A stretch of 64,000 nucleotides of DNA from Xanthomonas hydrangeae (GTDB lineage: Bacteria; Pseudomonadota; Gammaproteobacteria; Xanthomonadales; Xanthomonadaceae). Each line of letters starts with the position of its first letter. Within the stretch, counting starts at the first letter, position 1. Both the position numbers and the translations under genes were made by a program. Under the pieces are notes generated by a model. The model was not told where the DNA came from and ran no database searches. It worked only from the letters and a program-made list of their open reading frames with translations. The stretch spans positions 434,001 to 498,000 of the forward strand of contig LR990730.1 of the NCBI GenBank assembly GCA_905142475.1, read 5' to 3'. This document shows positions 19,567-26,922 of this stretch, one piece after another.

Positions 19567-20302
19567 CTTATGGAAAATTAATCAGGTTTGGGTAACGCAA
19601 ATACAGCTTGTGGCGAGACTTTCCCAGCCCAGATGGAGAAAGCCATTCCGTAACACCAAATGTTTGGCACGGATCTTCTTATTTTTAATGGAAGAGCAGC
19701 GTTGATGCGCTATTTCATGATTAAAAACTGAGGCGGGATCTTGACCAATGAGCGCTATGCTTGGCTGCGGGTCAGAATTTAGTTGACCGTCCAACCCCTT
19801 CCGGTCAACAAATGCGGTAAATCGTCTAGCCTATATGGATGTCTCCAACATAATAAATGTGACATCGATCTAATGTCGGCATATTCTGACTGGTCAGCGG
19901 AGCTGGATGGCGTGACTACGCGGCGCAGGTGCAGCGCCTCGGGAAGAGTAACCTCGGACGCAGGGCGCGGAGCATCTGGAATGCTTTTTGCTTAGGGGCA
20001 AGCAGGATATGGCGTTTTATTCGAAGTTTGATCTATAGGTGTGGCGCCACCGACGGTCTAGATAAGCGCTTATTATGAGGCGGCTAAACCGCAATTTAAC
20101 GGACAGGTGCGAAATGAATTAGCAGTTTACGAAATTACTTGCGCATCCGTGCGCCGCCGCCTTATCGCATCTCCAGCCTTCTTCAAAGCCACCATGAAGA
20201 TTCGCAAGTAGTAAGCAAGCAGGTGCGGTGTCAGCCTCCCGTAAAATTGATCCGGCAATCGTGAGAGGTCTCCGGGCACACTAGCCACCCAGGAGACCAA
20301 CG
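19567..20302. other. AT-rich intergenic region upstream of xopB
   Basis: About 735 bp with no gene I can support. It should hold the xopB promoter. I looked for TTCGB-N15-TTCGB on the xopB strand and found no exact copy. The nearest candidate is a weak CTCGCC...TTTGCG pair at 19594-19617. The stretch 20120-20230 may be relic coding DNA of an unknown element. Confidence 0.4.
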
Positions 20303-20443
20303 ATGCGCAAGAGCAAGTTCACCGAGAGCCGGATTGTCGCCACACTGAAGCAGGTCGACTGTGGCAGTCAGGTCAAAGATGTGCGTCGAGAGCTGAGATT
20401 TTCCGACGCGACGTACTACAAGCCTACCCGCGAAGCGGTTTAG
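20303..20443 (+). pseudogene. IS3-family OrfA transposase remnant
   Basis: An ATG with AGGAGA upstream opens MRKSKFTESRIVATLKQVDCG, the conserved start of OrfA of many IS3-family elements in Xanthomonas. The frame continues through a helix-turn-helix piece (LRFSDATYYK). After 40 codons the IS sequence stops and the frame runs into an integron attC site. The stop at 20441-20443 lies inside that attC. OrfB and the terminal repeats are absent, so this is a truncated relic fused to the left end of the cassette array. Confidence 0.8.
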
Positions 20444-20463
20444 ACTTGAATGAATTGTCAGGC
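20423..20463 (-). repeat. Truncated attC at the distal end of the array
   Basis: Only the inner and right parts of the usual 60-bp attC remain (CCCGCGAAGCGG ... CTTGAATGAATTGTCAGGC, ending at 20463). The left arm has been replaced by the IS3 remnant. It serves the 20458-20724 cassette gene and marks the present distal end of the integron. Confidence 0.75.
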
Positions 20464-20724
20464 GCCGATTGGTGGGGTTTCGTTGCCCGCTGCCAGTGCA
20501 GGACTACCAATTTGCATGTTGCTCGTTGCATCAGCCTCGGAGACGTAAACCTCAATGTCACCGAGTCCTCCCGAGCCCGAATAGTCGCTTGAAACATGAA
20601 GGTGCTGGTCTGGGTCATCGCGGAGTCGTACGAGAAGACCAATCATTCGATCAATCTCCGCGGCAGATAGCCCGAGATTAACTCCATACCAACCGTTCTT
20701 CCAGTTTTCTATCTCGCCGCGCAT
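20458..20724 (-). CDS. Small cassette protein, possible Imm32-like immunity protein
   Basis: The ATG at 20724 is used because upstream codons lie inside the neighbouring attC. The product is 88 residues. The central region (LSAAEIDRMIGLLVRLRDDP, then HVSSDYSGSGGLGDIEVYVSE) recalls small immunity-type proteins of the Imm32 group, with an alpha helix followed by a strand ending in acidic residues. That resemblance is weak and from memory. The C-terminal codons overlap the downstream attC, as is usual in cassettes. Function unknown. Confidence 0.6.
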   Translation of the reverse strand: MRGEIENWKNGWYGVNLGLSAAEIDRMIGLLVRLRDDPDQHLHVSSDYSGSGGLGDIEVYVSEADATSNMQIGSPALAAGNETPPIGA

Positions 20725-20739
20725 CAATCCTGTTCCGGT

Positions 20740-20799
20740 CCCTAACTCGTGAATTAAGCCCACTTGTGAAGCTGGGTCGGCTTGAGCGAATTGTCAGGC
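20740..20799 (-). repeat. attC site (diverged)
   Basis: Sixty bp with the array's attC architecture: CCTAAC core at 20741, GAATTAAG / CTTGAG arms, a short central hairpin (CCACTTGTGAAGCTGGG) and a GTCAGGC core at 20793-20799. It is diverged from the main-array sites in the central stem. It ends the 20807-21064 cassette. Confidence 0.8.
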
Positions 20800-20806
20800 G
20801 GTTGGG

Positions 20807-21064
20807 TTACTGGTGCTGACTTCCGCCGGGCTGACCAATGAGAGACTCAATGCCATCTTCTCGGATAGTCCGCAACCCCTCGTCTAGAGCAGCCTGATCT
20901 GTCGCGAACAGATCATCCCAGACGGTTGAGTTGTTGAACGAGTCAACAGCTTCAAGCGTCCAGTCGCTATCTGGCCCACGATAGATCTCTAAGCGAACCG
21001 TCTGCCCTTTTCCAGTGACCGACTGGCAAAGTGATGACATGACAAGCTGGTATTCCTCTTCCAT
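20807..21064 (-). CDS. Small cassette protein of unknown function
   Basis: The ATG at 21064 follows GAGGTA at good spacing and gives 85 residues. A longer reading needs a TTG start. The product is acidic (EEEYQLVMSSLCQSVTG, LEIYRGPDSDWTLEAVD, DDLFATDQAALDEGLRTIRE) with predicted mixed strand and helix and no membrane segment. I do not recognise a family. It lies between two attC-type sites, so it is an integron cassette gene. Confidence 0.6.
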   Translation of the reverse strand: MEEEYQLVMSSLCQSVTGKGQTVRLEIYRGPDSDWTLEAVDSFNNSTVWDDLFATDQAALDEGLRTIREDGIESLIGQPGGSQHQ

Positions 21065-21084
21065 CATTACCTCGGTTTGCAATG

Positions 21085-21096
21085 TTGTTGTTTAGG
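21085..21096 (-). repeat. Degenerate attC core
   Basis: GTTGTTTAGGC here resembles the outer core of the other sites (AATTGTTAGGC) but no paired arm is visible. It is probably what is left of the attC of the 21105-21413 cassette. Confidence 0.35.
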
Positions 21097-21104
21097 CGAG
21101 GCCA

Positions 21105-21413
21105 CTAGTCACTGCTCCCGGCGTCGCCAGCGTCTCCACCATCACAGCCAACGAACCCAATGTCTTGGCCGTCCGATGCGCCACCATCGGATAATGGGTA
21201 GAGGGGGGCGATTGTACCGGACGACGTGGAGGCAAGTGCCTGAGAAGACGCAAATGCCGCACAAACGATGGCGCCAATGACGGGAACAAGCCAGATGAGG
21301 GTAAGTTGCAGTACGCGTTGTGATGGCGAGAGCACCGAAACGCGAAGTACTGCAACCGATGCAACGATATTGCCAAGAGCAAGCGCCGCACCCAATAGAA
21401 GCATCAACTCCAT
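21105..21413 (-). CDS. Small two-helix membrane protein (cassette gene)
   Basis: The ATG at 21413 is preceded by TTGGAGG at ideal spacing. The product has 102 residues with two hydrophobic helices (about residues 4-24 and 38-58, LLLGAALALGNIVASVAVL and LTLIWLVPVIGAIVCAAF). A Gly/Asp/Ser-rich tail follows. This helix pair resembles the short cardiolipin-synthase N-terminal type membrane segment found in many small proteins. Its 5' leader is nearly the same as the leader of the first cassette at the integrase end. Function unknown. Confidence 0.65.
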   Translation of the reverse strand: MELMLLLGAALALGNIVASVAVLRVSVLSPSQRVLQLTLIWLVPVIGAIVCAAFASSQALASTSSGTIAPLYPLSDGGASDGQDIGFVGCDGGDAGDAGSSD

Positions 21414-21418
21414 CGAAA

Positions 21419-21465
21419 CCTCCAAGCCGCCTGGCTATCATTGGGCCGCCTGAGCGCGGTGTAAC
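21419..21465 (-). promoter_or_regulatory. Second copy of the attI-proximal leader
   Basis: Read on the minus strand it has CCGC-loop-GGCGG, CCAAT, TAGC, AGGCGG and TTGGAGG in the same order and spacing as 31953-31998. It lies directly before the 21105-21413 gene. GCCAGGC (complement of 21429-21435) sits where the recombination core would be. Confidence 0.6.
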
Positions 21466-21683
21466 ACGATCCTCGCCGAGGCGTTGACGGCCGTCAATCG
21501 CTGCAAGCCTGTGAATCGCAAGGCCTTCGCAGCAGTGCGGCTGCCCATGGCCATGGGCCATGCCGCATCTTTGCAGGGACACCGCGTTACGTTCGACGAC
21601 GTGCGGCGTAACGAGGCAAGCCGCTGAGATTTCAAGATGCCGTCATGCGACAGCAAGTGAGCCATCAGTAGGTCCCAACCAAC

Positions 21684-21932
21684 CTAACCGCCATCTTCGC
21701 CGTGCAGATAGGACCTGCCCGGCCTTTGCTCCATTCGCTGCTCGAGCATCTCGCGCACGGCATGAGCGGCATCGAAGATGGCTTGTCCCAACGTTGGCAG
21801 GGTCTGCGCCTCCAGGCACTCCGGTTTGCTCATGGCGATCACGTCGCCGTGGGCGATGAGGATGCGTAGCAGGCGATCGAGCTGGTCGCGTTGGTCCAGC
21901 GTGAGATGCAAGACGACGGCGGGGTGGTCCAT
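21684..21932 (-). CDS. Small helical protein of unknown function
   Basis: The ATG at 21932 gives 82 residues (MDHPAVVLHLTLDQRDQLDR...). The product is mostly helical, with LTLDQRDQLDRLLRILIAHG and AIFDAAHAVREMLEQRMEQ segments, and no signal or membrane helix. It lies about 100 bp downstream of the symE-like gene on the same strand, so the two may be co-transcribed. I do not recognise the family with certainty. A longer frame from 22034 includes an unlikely basic N-terminus. Confidence 0.55.
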   Translation of the reverse strand: MDHPAVVLHLTLDQRDQLDRLLRILIAHGDVIAMSKPECLEAQTLPTLGQAIFDAAHAVREMLEQRMEQRPGRSYLHGEDGG

Positions 21933-22040
21933 CTGTGTCCTCCTCTGCGCGGGGAGCGGTGAGCGCGCACGGTGTACGCCATGTGCGTTGCACTCGATGC
22001 GGGCGCGCACGTGCATGCTGCGCGTGCGGGGCACACCGGC

Positions 22041-22389
22041 TCAGTCGGCGGGTGCCAGGCTGACTATCAGCTCGCCTTTGCGTAGTCGGATGTGGAGTTT
22101 GCTGCCGATGGTGAAGCCCAGTTGTTCCAGCCAGCGGCCGCGCAGGCGCAGCGTGGGGATGCGTTGGTCGCTGGCGGGGTAGTAGCCGTAGCCGACGGTG
22201 CAGTGGTGCGGGGCACGCGGGTGGCCGGGGCGTGGGGGGCGGGGTTCGGTGCGGGGTTGGGGATGGGGTGCGCTCGACGTAGGGCCGCGGCTTGATCGAG
22301 GGGTCGAGCGAGTGCCAGCCGATCTCGGTGGGTGGCAGCTCCGTGGCGCGCTTGCGTGCGGATGTGGGACGGGACGTGGGTCGACGCAT
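22041..22389 (-). pseudogene. SymE-like toxin, probably frameshifted
   Basis: The ATG at 22389 follows AAGGAGG and opens MRRPTSRPTSARKRATELPP, a basic start I take to be the native N-terminus. The conserved SymE core (TVGYGYYPASDQRIPTLRLR, GRWLEQLGFTIGSKLHIRL, ending at 22041) lies in another frame. The switch must occur in the proline-coding GC-rich stretch near 22200-22290, where a run of six G sits at 22234-22239. SymE proteins are SOS-induced toxins with an AbrB/MazE-like fold that condense nucleic acid and are normally checked by the antisense RNA SymR. A TTG start at 22394 could give an intact 117-residue protein, but its spacing to the ribosome site is poor. Confidence 0.65.
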
Positions 22390-22479
22390 GGCAAAGCCCT
22401 CCTTGACGAACAGGCCCCGCCGCCGGGTGGCGACGGGATGTCGGGAGGTTAGAAACCGCGAACAGTCGGCGGGCGTATT

Positions 22480-22600
22480 TCCCCGAAGGGTGTTGTATTA
22501 GCCGCCCTCCCGACGCAGGCATCGCGTCGGTTGCCCCTGCAAGAATCTGCAGGCACAAAAAACCCACCGGTTTGACGGAGGTGGGTACCGCTGTTCGAGG
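22480..22600 (-). ncRNA. Structured leader with intrinsic terminator, C4-antisense-like
   Basis: On the minus strand, upstream of the symE-like gene, ACCCACC and GGTGGGT pair around CGTCAAACC and are followed by TTTTTT (22556-22583), a textbook intrinsic terminator. Two further hairpins (GCCTGCAG/CTTGCAGGGGC and CGACGC/GCGTCG) and GGAGGGCGGCTAATACAAC follow. The layout recalls the C4 antisense RNA family of P1-like phages, from memory. The terminator is the firm part of this call. Confidence 0.4.
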
Positions 22601-22901
22601 AGTTTCTACGCTCCTTGACGAAAGACTGCTACGCGCTGCGTGACATGTCAACTGGCTGATGCTGGCAATCTGGAAAGCGTTGATGGAAGATCTCTTGCGT
22701 CAACGTTTGAAGCAGCAGGGTCAGGGTTGGATTGAACTTAGAGAGGTTGCTACTCCAAGCGCCCCACTCTCTCGCAAATAGCTTTCCGTCCCTCGCTATC
22801 CATCACCATCGCACCACTCAGGTTCGGGCTCGGTACTGCAGGACACCAACGGTGCGAATGACAATTGGCCAGCATCGCGATGTCGCGTGAGTAGGATTCC
22901 A

Positions 22902-23591
22902 ATGATAAAAATTAGCTTCCGAAACCTACTCCCTTTGCTGCTGCTTTCACTAGCGCTGCCAAGTGCATGCGCTCGCGCGCCTGGTGAAGCAGGACGGGAT
23001 GCAGCCACGCAATCTGCTGCCACAGCGACGCCAACCTCTCCAGAGAAAGGCAAGAGCACTGGTAGCCGTGCCGATTCCGTCTCTGCCAACACCACTCCGC
23101 AAGAGCTGGAGCGCCGGCTGCTGCGCTTCATCGATGGTCTGAGAGTGCCAGCGGATCTGGACTACCAGCGCATGGAATCTGCACTTGGCATCAAGCTTGG
23201 GCCACCGTCTGATCCAGCATACCCGTGGCGTGAAGTTAAGGAAGTCACTCTGGCCGAGGGCTATGCGCTCTACGCGACACATCGGCCAACGAAAGATGGC
23301 TTCTCGCGGATCGAGGTTGCAGTGTCCCTACCTGATCACAGCGATCCCACGCGTGTGCCTACGTCGACCTGCATCTGGCAAGCCGAAGCACTGTCCAAAG
23401 CGCTTGAAAGGATGGGATACACGCGCGGCGGCCAACGGCCGTTCCAGGGTGGATGGCTGCGCCAACATTGGCGTGCAATCAATCGCGGGAGCCAGATTCT
23501 CTCGGTCTCATTGCTCCTCTATCGAACCAATCAACAAAGCGGCCAACAAGAGTGCGTTTATAGCGTCAAGATTGATGGAGGCAAGCCATGA
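22902..23591 (+). CDS. Immunity lipoprotein of a T4SS effector pair (X-Tfi type)
   Basis: The ATG at 22902 gives 229 residues with a lipoprotein signal ending in PSAC (MIKISFRNLLPLLLLSLALP, then Ser-Ala-Cys), so the protein is lipid-anchored in the periplasm. A Ser/Thr/Ala linker (residues 25-60) precedes a globular domain of unknown fold (WREVKEVTLAEGYALYATH, RIEVAVSLPDHSDPTRVPT). The stop overlaps the start of the XVIPCD effector (ATGA), the standard immunity-effector order of the Xanthomonas X-T4SS killing system. It should bind and neutralise the effector. The family of the globular domain is not recognised. Confidence 0.75.
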   Translation: MIKISFRNLLPLLLLSLALPSACARAPGEAGRDAATQSAATATPTSPEKGKSTGSRADSVSANTTPQELERRLLRFIDGLRVPADLDYQRMESALGIKLGPPSDPAYPWREVKEVTLAEGYALYATHRPTKDGFSRIEVAVSLPDHSDPTRVPTSTCIWQAEALSKALERMGYTRGGQRPFQGGWLRQHWRAINRGSQILSVSLLLYRTNQQSGQQECVYSVKIDGGKP

Positions 23592-25039
23592 ACCGGATTG
23601 ACACACGTATCGAGCCTCTACTTGCCCAGATGGCAAATGACCCTGCACTTCCTGCCGGTGCCGAGGCGAGCATCCGGCAAACAATCGCCGAGTCCCCCTA
23701 TCTGTCGAACCTGCTAGGTGATGCCATTGAGAAAGGTCGAATTGGCGCGATTGCTGTCTCGCATGGACAGAACAACGGGGGTCACTTTCAGGACGGTAAA
23801 GACGGCAAAGCGGGCACACTCAATATCAGTGAAGCAGCGTTCAAAGACTTCGCAGGATCACAGCGCCTCGACTATCTGACCGAGGTCATGGGCCACGAAA
23901 CGATGCACGGCGTATTGGCCCAGCATCGTGCCGACGCTCTTGCCGAGTTCGGCAAGAGCATGGGCAACCGGATGCAGGACGCCTATGACAATCGGGAGCA
24001 TCAGGTCGACCTGACTGGCCCTACGCGTGTTTACCTGGATTCCACGCGCGCAGACGAAGCGCTGTCGGAAATCTCAGGGATGCGTGCCCTGCATGATCGA
24101 ATCAAACATCTGAACCCTCAGATGCCCGACGGCATGGTTGAGCGGGAATTGCTCGACCGGTCCAGCAACAGGTGTGTCGTGCGACAACCGAACGGCGCTC
24201 CGCAATTCGCGGACGGGCTGACTTACGATGCACTCACCAAGCAGCCCTTTTCCCGCAACGATGCGCTGACCAAATCAGTTGAGCACTGTTTTTATGACAG
24301 CAGTGGCACGCTGGGCCCACATGGCGACTCCGACTACCGGAACTACTATGGCGTCAATCCGATCAGTCACATCGCACAGAACTACGCGCATTTGGCGCAT
24401 GATCGGCAGCCTCCGGAAATCCGCATCGATCTCAAGTCATTGGGCCTGGACCCAAGACAGCTAGAGCGAAACGGGCTGGACCTCGGGTCTGCAAACACCT
24501 TCAACGTCGTTGATCTTGGCAAGGATGGCTATGGTTTGGTCCAGCTCAAGGACACTGGCGCACGCAGCGTTAGCTCTCCCAATCTTGCGACACCGACTGA
24601 GCCAAGCCGCACATTGACCCCTGCAGAAGCGGGGCACCCGGACCATGCTATGCATCAGCAGATCCGAAGCAAGGTTGAGCAGCTAGACGCAGCCAATGGC
24701 CGCACGTTTGACGCCACCAGTGAACGAATGACAGCCAGTCTGCTGACGCTAGCCAAAGACAATGGGCTAACCCGGGTGGACCACGTGCTGCTCAGCGCAA
24801 AGACCGAGGATCTTCCAGCTGCACAAATGGTGTTCTTGGTACAGGGCAGACCGGATGACCCAGCGAAGTTGCGTGCACATATGCCCACCGTCGAAGCAGC
24901 CCAACGCCCGGTGCAGGAAAGCTTCTCGCAACTGGAATCCGTCAACCAACGTCTGGAACAAGATCGCGCGCGGGAACAGTCGCTAGAACAGCAGCGCTCG
25001 CAGGAGCAACAGCAGCGCGGGCCCACTCCGTCGCTTTGA
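23588..25039 (+). CDS. X-T4SS antibacterial effector with XVIPCD domain, putative metallopeptidase
   Basis: The product is 483 residues. The C-terminal third (about 345-483) is an XVIPCD secretion domain: GHPDHAMHQQIRSKVEQLD, GRTFDATSERMTASLLTLAK and VFLVQGRPDDPAKLRAHMPT, followed by the glutamine-rich tail typical of X-Tfes. The N-terminal toxin domain has HETMH at about residues 102-106, a HExxH zinc-peptidase motif, within YLTEVMGHETMHGVLAQH. It is translationally coupled to an immunity lipoprotein. X-Tfes are injected into rival bacteria by the VirB/VirD4 system, whose genes are not in this window. The metallopeptidase reading is inferred from the motif alone. Confidence 0.85.
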   Translation: MNRIDTRIEPLLAQMANDPALPAGAEASIRQTIAESPYLSNLLGDAIEKGRIGAIAVSHGQNNGGHFQDGKDGKAGTLNISEAAFKDFAGSQRLDYLTEVMGHETMHGVLAQHRADALAEFGKSMGNRMQDAYDNREHQVDLTGPTRVYLDSTRADEALSEISGMRALHDRIKHLNPQMPDGMVERELLDRSSNRCVVRQPNGAPQFADGLTYDALTKQPFSRNDALTKSVEHCFYDSSGTLGPHGDSDYRNYYGVNPISHIAQNYAHLAHDRQPPEIRIDLKSLGLDPRQLERNGLDLGSANTFNVVDLGKDGYGLVQLKDTGARSVSSPNLATPTEPSRTLTPAEAGHPDHAMHQQIRSKVEQLDAANGRTFDATSERMTASLLTLAKDNGLTRVDHVLLSAKTEDLPAAQMVFLVQGRPDDPAKLRAHMPTVEAAQRPVQESFSQLESVNQRLEQDRAREQSLEQQRSQEQQQRGPTPSL

Positions 25040-25046
25040 GGCGTAG

Positions 25047-25111
25047 GCCCAACGTGGAGTTGAGGCGCCTGCGCGGCTTTCCGCGCAGGCGCCTCGAACG
25101 GAGGGTTAGAA
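25047..25111 (-). repeat. attC site with perfect 15-bp stem
   Basis: Read on the minus strand the outer core is GTTGGGC (complement of 25047-25053), a full match to GTTRRRY. The centre is a perfect 15-bp stem, GAGGCGCCTGCGCGG with its complement across a CTTT loop (25062-25095). The inner sequence differs from all other attCs here, so the cassette probably came from another array. It starts 7 bp after the effector stop codon. Confidence 0.75.
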
Positions 25112-25120
25112 CTCAGCGTC

Positions 25121-25912
25121 TCAATTGGATGGTCGGATGTATCCATCTGCACATAGCTTCTCGCGGATGAAGTTGTAATAGACGTCGGGGCTTTCAGGAG
25201 CGACACCGGCCATTTCCTCGACACGCTCATTTCGAAACCAGAAGGAGCCATCCGCGATGTAGCACTGTAGGCGGATTCTTGAATACCCATTGCTTCGCTC
25301 TGGTTTTTTTACGCAGTTAAGACGGGGCGCTACCGGAATGAAGTAGTAAGCAACGACAAGGGGGATGTTCCTACTCGTCTCAAGTAATACCTTAAATGCC
25401 TCTCGGGAATGGAAGTGCGTATCTACTATCTCGATAGCAACCAGCGGGCATCTGTCAGTTAGTTGTATTTCGTCCTTCGATCTTCCAAATATATCGAAGC
25501 GAACGAATTTCCCATATACGAGTCCAAACTGAACTTCCGTGCCCCATTGATACTCGTATTTTAGCTTCAGCAGGCTTTCAAAGCCCTTATCTTTATTCCA
25601 GGGTCGCTCGTAGTACCCCATGTCATGCTTTTCGTACTTGGATAAGAAAGCTCGAACCATTCTCTTTTGTTCTTCATGAGCTTCACTTTCTTTTACCGCA
25701 GGCTCTAGGTCAGTACGAATTCGACGCAGTTCAAAGAAGTGCGGCGTTTTAGGATGGTTACGTATGCCTAATTCGAAGATACCATCCCGTTCATCTCTAA
25801 GGTCACGCTCTCGAAGTCCTGCGCGCCTCTCGTCCCTAGCAAGTTCTCGAAAGGAAACCTCTTCCCAATGCTTTTGATCGTTGAGATACCACGCTGTTTC
25901 GTACTTTGGCAA
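25121..25912 (-). CDS. Cassette protein of unknown function (263 aa)
   Basis: The product has 263 residues. It has a charged N-terminus rich in Arg/Glu (SFRELARDERRAGLRERDLR) and a central segment FVRFDIFGRSKDEIQL followed by CPLVAIEIVDTHFHSREAF. The spacing of Asp and Glu-x-x strands there is reminiscent of PD-(D/E)xK-like folds, but no complete nuclease motif is visible. No signal peptide or membrane helix. It is far more AT-rich than the core genome. It is the most distal cassette of the main array. Function unknown. Confidence 0.7.
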   Translation of the reverse strand: MPKYETAWYLNDQKHWEEVSFRELARDERRAGLRERDLRDERDGIFELGIRNHPKTPHFFELRRIRTDLEPAVKESEAHEEQKRMVRAFLSKYEKHDMGYYERPWNKDKGFESLLKLKYEYQWGTEVQFGLVYGKFVRFDIFGRSKDEIQLTDRCPLVAIEIVDTHFHSREAFKVLLETSRNIPLVVAYYFIPVAPRLNCVKKPERSNGYSRIRLQCYIADGSFWFRNERVEEMAGVAPESPDVYYNFIREKLCADGYIRPSN

Positions 25913-25926
25913 TGTGGCCTCCTGAG

Positions 25927-25986
25927 GTCTAACGCCTGAATTAAGCCGCGCCGCGAAGTGGCTTCGGCTTGAACGAATTGTTAGGC
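25927..25986 (-). repeat. attC site
   Basis: Sixty bp with cores GTCTAAC (25927-25933) and GTTAGGC (25980-25986), arms GAATTAAGCC/GGCTTGAACGAATT and central CGCCGCGAAGTGGC. It belongs to the nucleotidyltransferase cassette. Confidence 0.9.
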
Positions 25987-26327
25987 CGTTGCCCCGCGGA
26001 GCGTCGGTACACGGGTGTAATGCCTGCAGAATTGATGGCCCGATAAACGATTGAGCCGTGGTAGCGGTGATACATCTCCAATTGAACCTTTACTGAGCCG
26101 ACGCACTGCTGGAGTTGCTTCTCAAGGCGCGTGTGATGATCGAACCAGAATGCAACGATGCCGTACTTGCACGTTGCTTCAGGCACAATATCAATTGCAA
26201 CATCAAGATCGCTGTCTGGCCTAGCCTTGCCAGTTGCGTAGCTACCAAAAATCCAAGCGCGATGGATCTCGGGGTTCACTGCGGCCCAAGATGAAATAAC
26301 GTTCGAGTGATCGGATAGTGTCTGCAA
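25941..26327 (-). CDS. MNT-type nucleotidyltransferase domain protein (cassette gene)
   Basis: A TTG start near the cassette boundary gives 128 residues. No ATG is available upstream of the domain. The nucleotidyltransferase signature is FGSYATGKARPDSDLDVAID at about residues 27-46 (GSxxxG with paired aspartates SDLDVAID), as in the minimal nucleotidyltransferases that act as antitoxins or AMPylating partners of HEPN toxins. The last 15 codons run into the attC (NNSFKPKPLRGAA). No HEPN gene is in the same cassette, though a HEPN-like protein occurs in another cassette at 30474-31037. Confidence 0.78.
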   Translation of the reverse strand: MQTLSDHSNVISSWAAVNPEIHRAWIFGSYATGKARPDSDLDVAIDIVPEATCKYGIVAFWFDHHTRLEKQLQQCVGSVKVQLEMYHRYHGSIVYRAINSAGITPVYRRSAGQRPNNSFKPKPLRGAA

Positions 26328-26329
26328 CG

Positions 26330-26389
26330 GCCTAATGCCTGAATTAAGCCGACCCGCGAAGCGGGTTCGGCTTGAATGAATTGTTAGAT
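26330..26389 (-). repeat. attC site
   Basis: Sixty bp, cores GCCTAAT (26330-26336) and GTTAGAT (26383-26389), with the array-standard centre GACCCGCGAAGCGGGTTCGG. It ends the 26396-26905 cassette. Confidence 0.92.
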
Positions 26390-26395
26390 GCCAGC

Positions 26396-26905
26396 TCAGA
26401 CGATTGCATCGCCGCGCTGCGCGTAAAAGGTGGTCTCGCTCGGACCCAGCCCCATGAGATTACGAGTGGCCTCAACATTGCCGCCAGTAGCGTTGGCGAA
26501 GCAAACGCGCAAGCGAAACAGACACTGTTGCACGCCGAATTTTGTTAACACATCCTCATAGTCCTCTCTGGAAATGGAGAATCCGACACTGCGCTTGCCG
26601 TTCGGAGGAAGATGGAACAGACCTTCGACGTTGAATTTGTAGTAAGTGCCTTCGGACTGCCCACCATAGTCAATGAAGATGTTGCGGATCTCTACAGGCT
26701 TAATTCCGACGTTCACCAAGTCTGCAGAGTAATGAAAAGCCTCTGGGCCGCTACCGCCTTGGATGCTTTCATTCTCCAACTGCAGGCGAGCCGCGTAGTC
26801 ATAGGTTTGATTGCTTCGAGCGCGCCAATAGCTCGCTATCGCGATCCCGGTTGAAATCACGGATAGGGACAATGAGACAAGTGCGATAGCAAGCGTTGAA
26901 GTCAC
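26396..26905 (-). CDS. Membrane-anchored cassette protein of unknown function
   Basis: The 169-residue product has one N-terminal transmembrane helix (residues 3-26, TLAIALVSLSLSVISTGIAIA). A beta-rich domain follows (SADLVNVGIKPVEIRNIFID, LPPNGKRSVGFSISREDYED). The pattern of an anchor plus an Ig-like or C2-like sandwich is common among integron cassette proteins. I do not recognise a named family. The gene is AT-rich relative to the core genome and is delimited by two attC sites. Confidence 0.72.
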   Translation of the reverse strand: MTSTLAIALVSLSLSVISTGIAIASYWRARSNQTYDYAARLQLENESIQGGSGPEAFHYSADLVNVGIKPVEIRNIFIDYGGQSEGTYYKFNVEGLFHLPPNGKRSVGFSISREDYEDVLTKFGVQQCLFRLRVCFANATGGNVEATRNLMGLGPSETTFYAQRGDAIV

Positions 26906-26922
26906 GACGAAACCTCACTGGC

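Noticed and set aside
19594..19617. CTCGCC ... TTTGCG pair upstream of xopB as a PIP box.
   Set aside because: It matches neither half of TTCGB exactly and the spacing is off, so it is not called.
19783..19995. A 70-codon plus-strand frame upstream of xopB.
   Set aside because: No domain, no ribosome site and odd composition; treated as non-coding.
21454..21627. Plus-strand open frame reading ILAEALTAVNRCKPVNRKAF and ending RRNEASR.
   Set aside because: Its composition looks like a real coding remnant, but it has no start codon, ribosome site or recognisable family, so it is not listed as a gene.
22640..22783. Short plus-strand frame MLAIWKALMEDLLRQRLKQQ (about 40 codons) before the immunity lipoprotein gene.
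   Set aside because: It has no ribosome site and no known family. It could be a relic, but the evidence is too thin.
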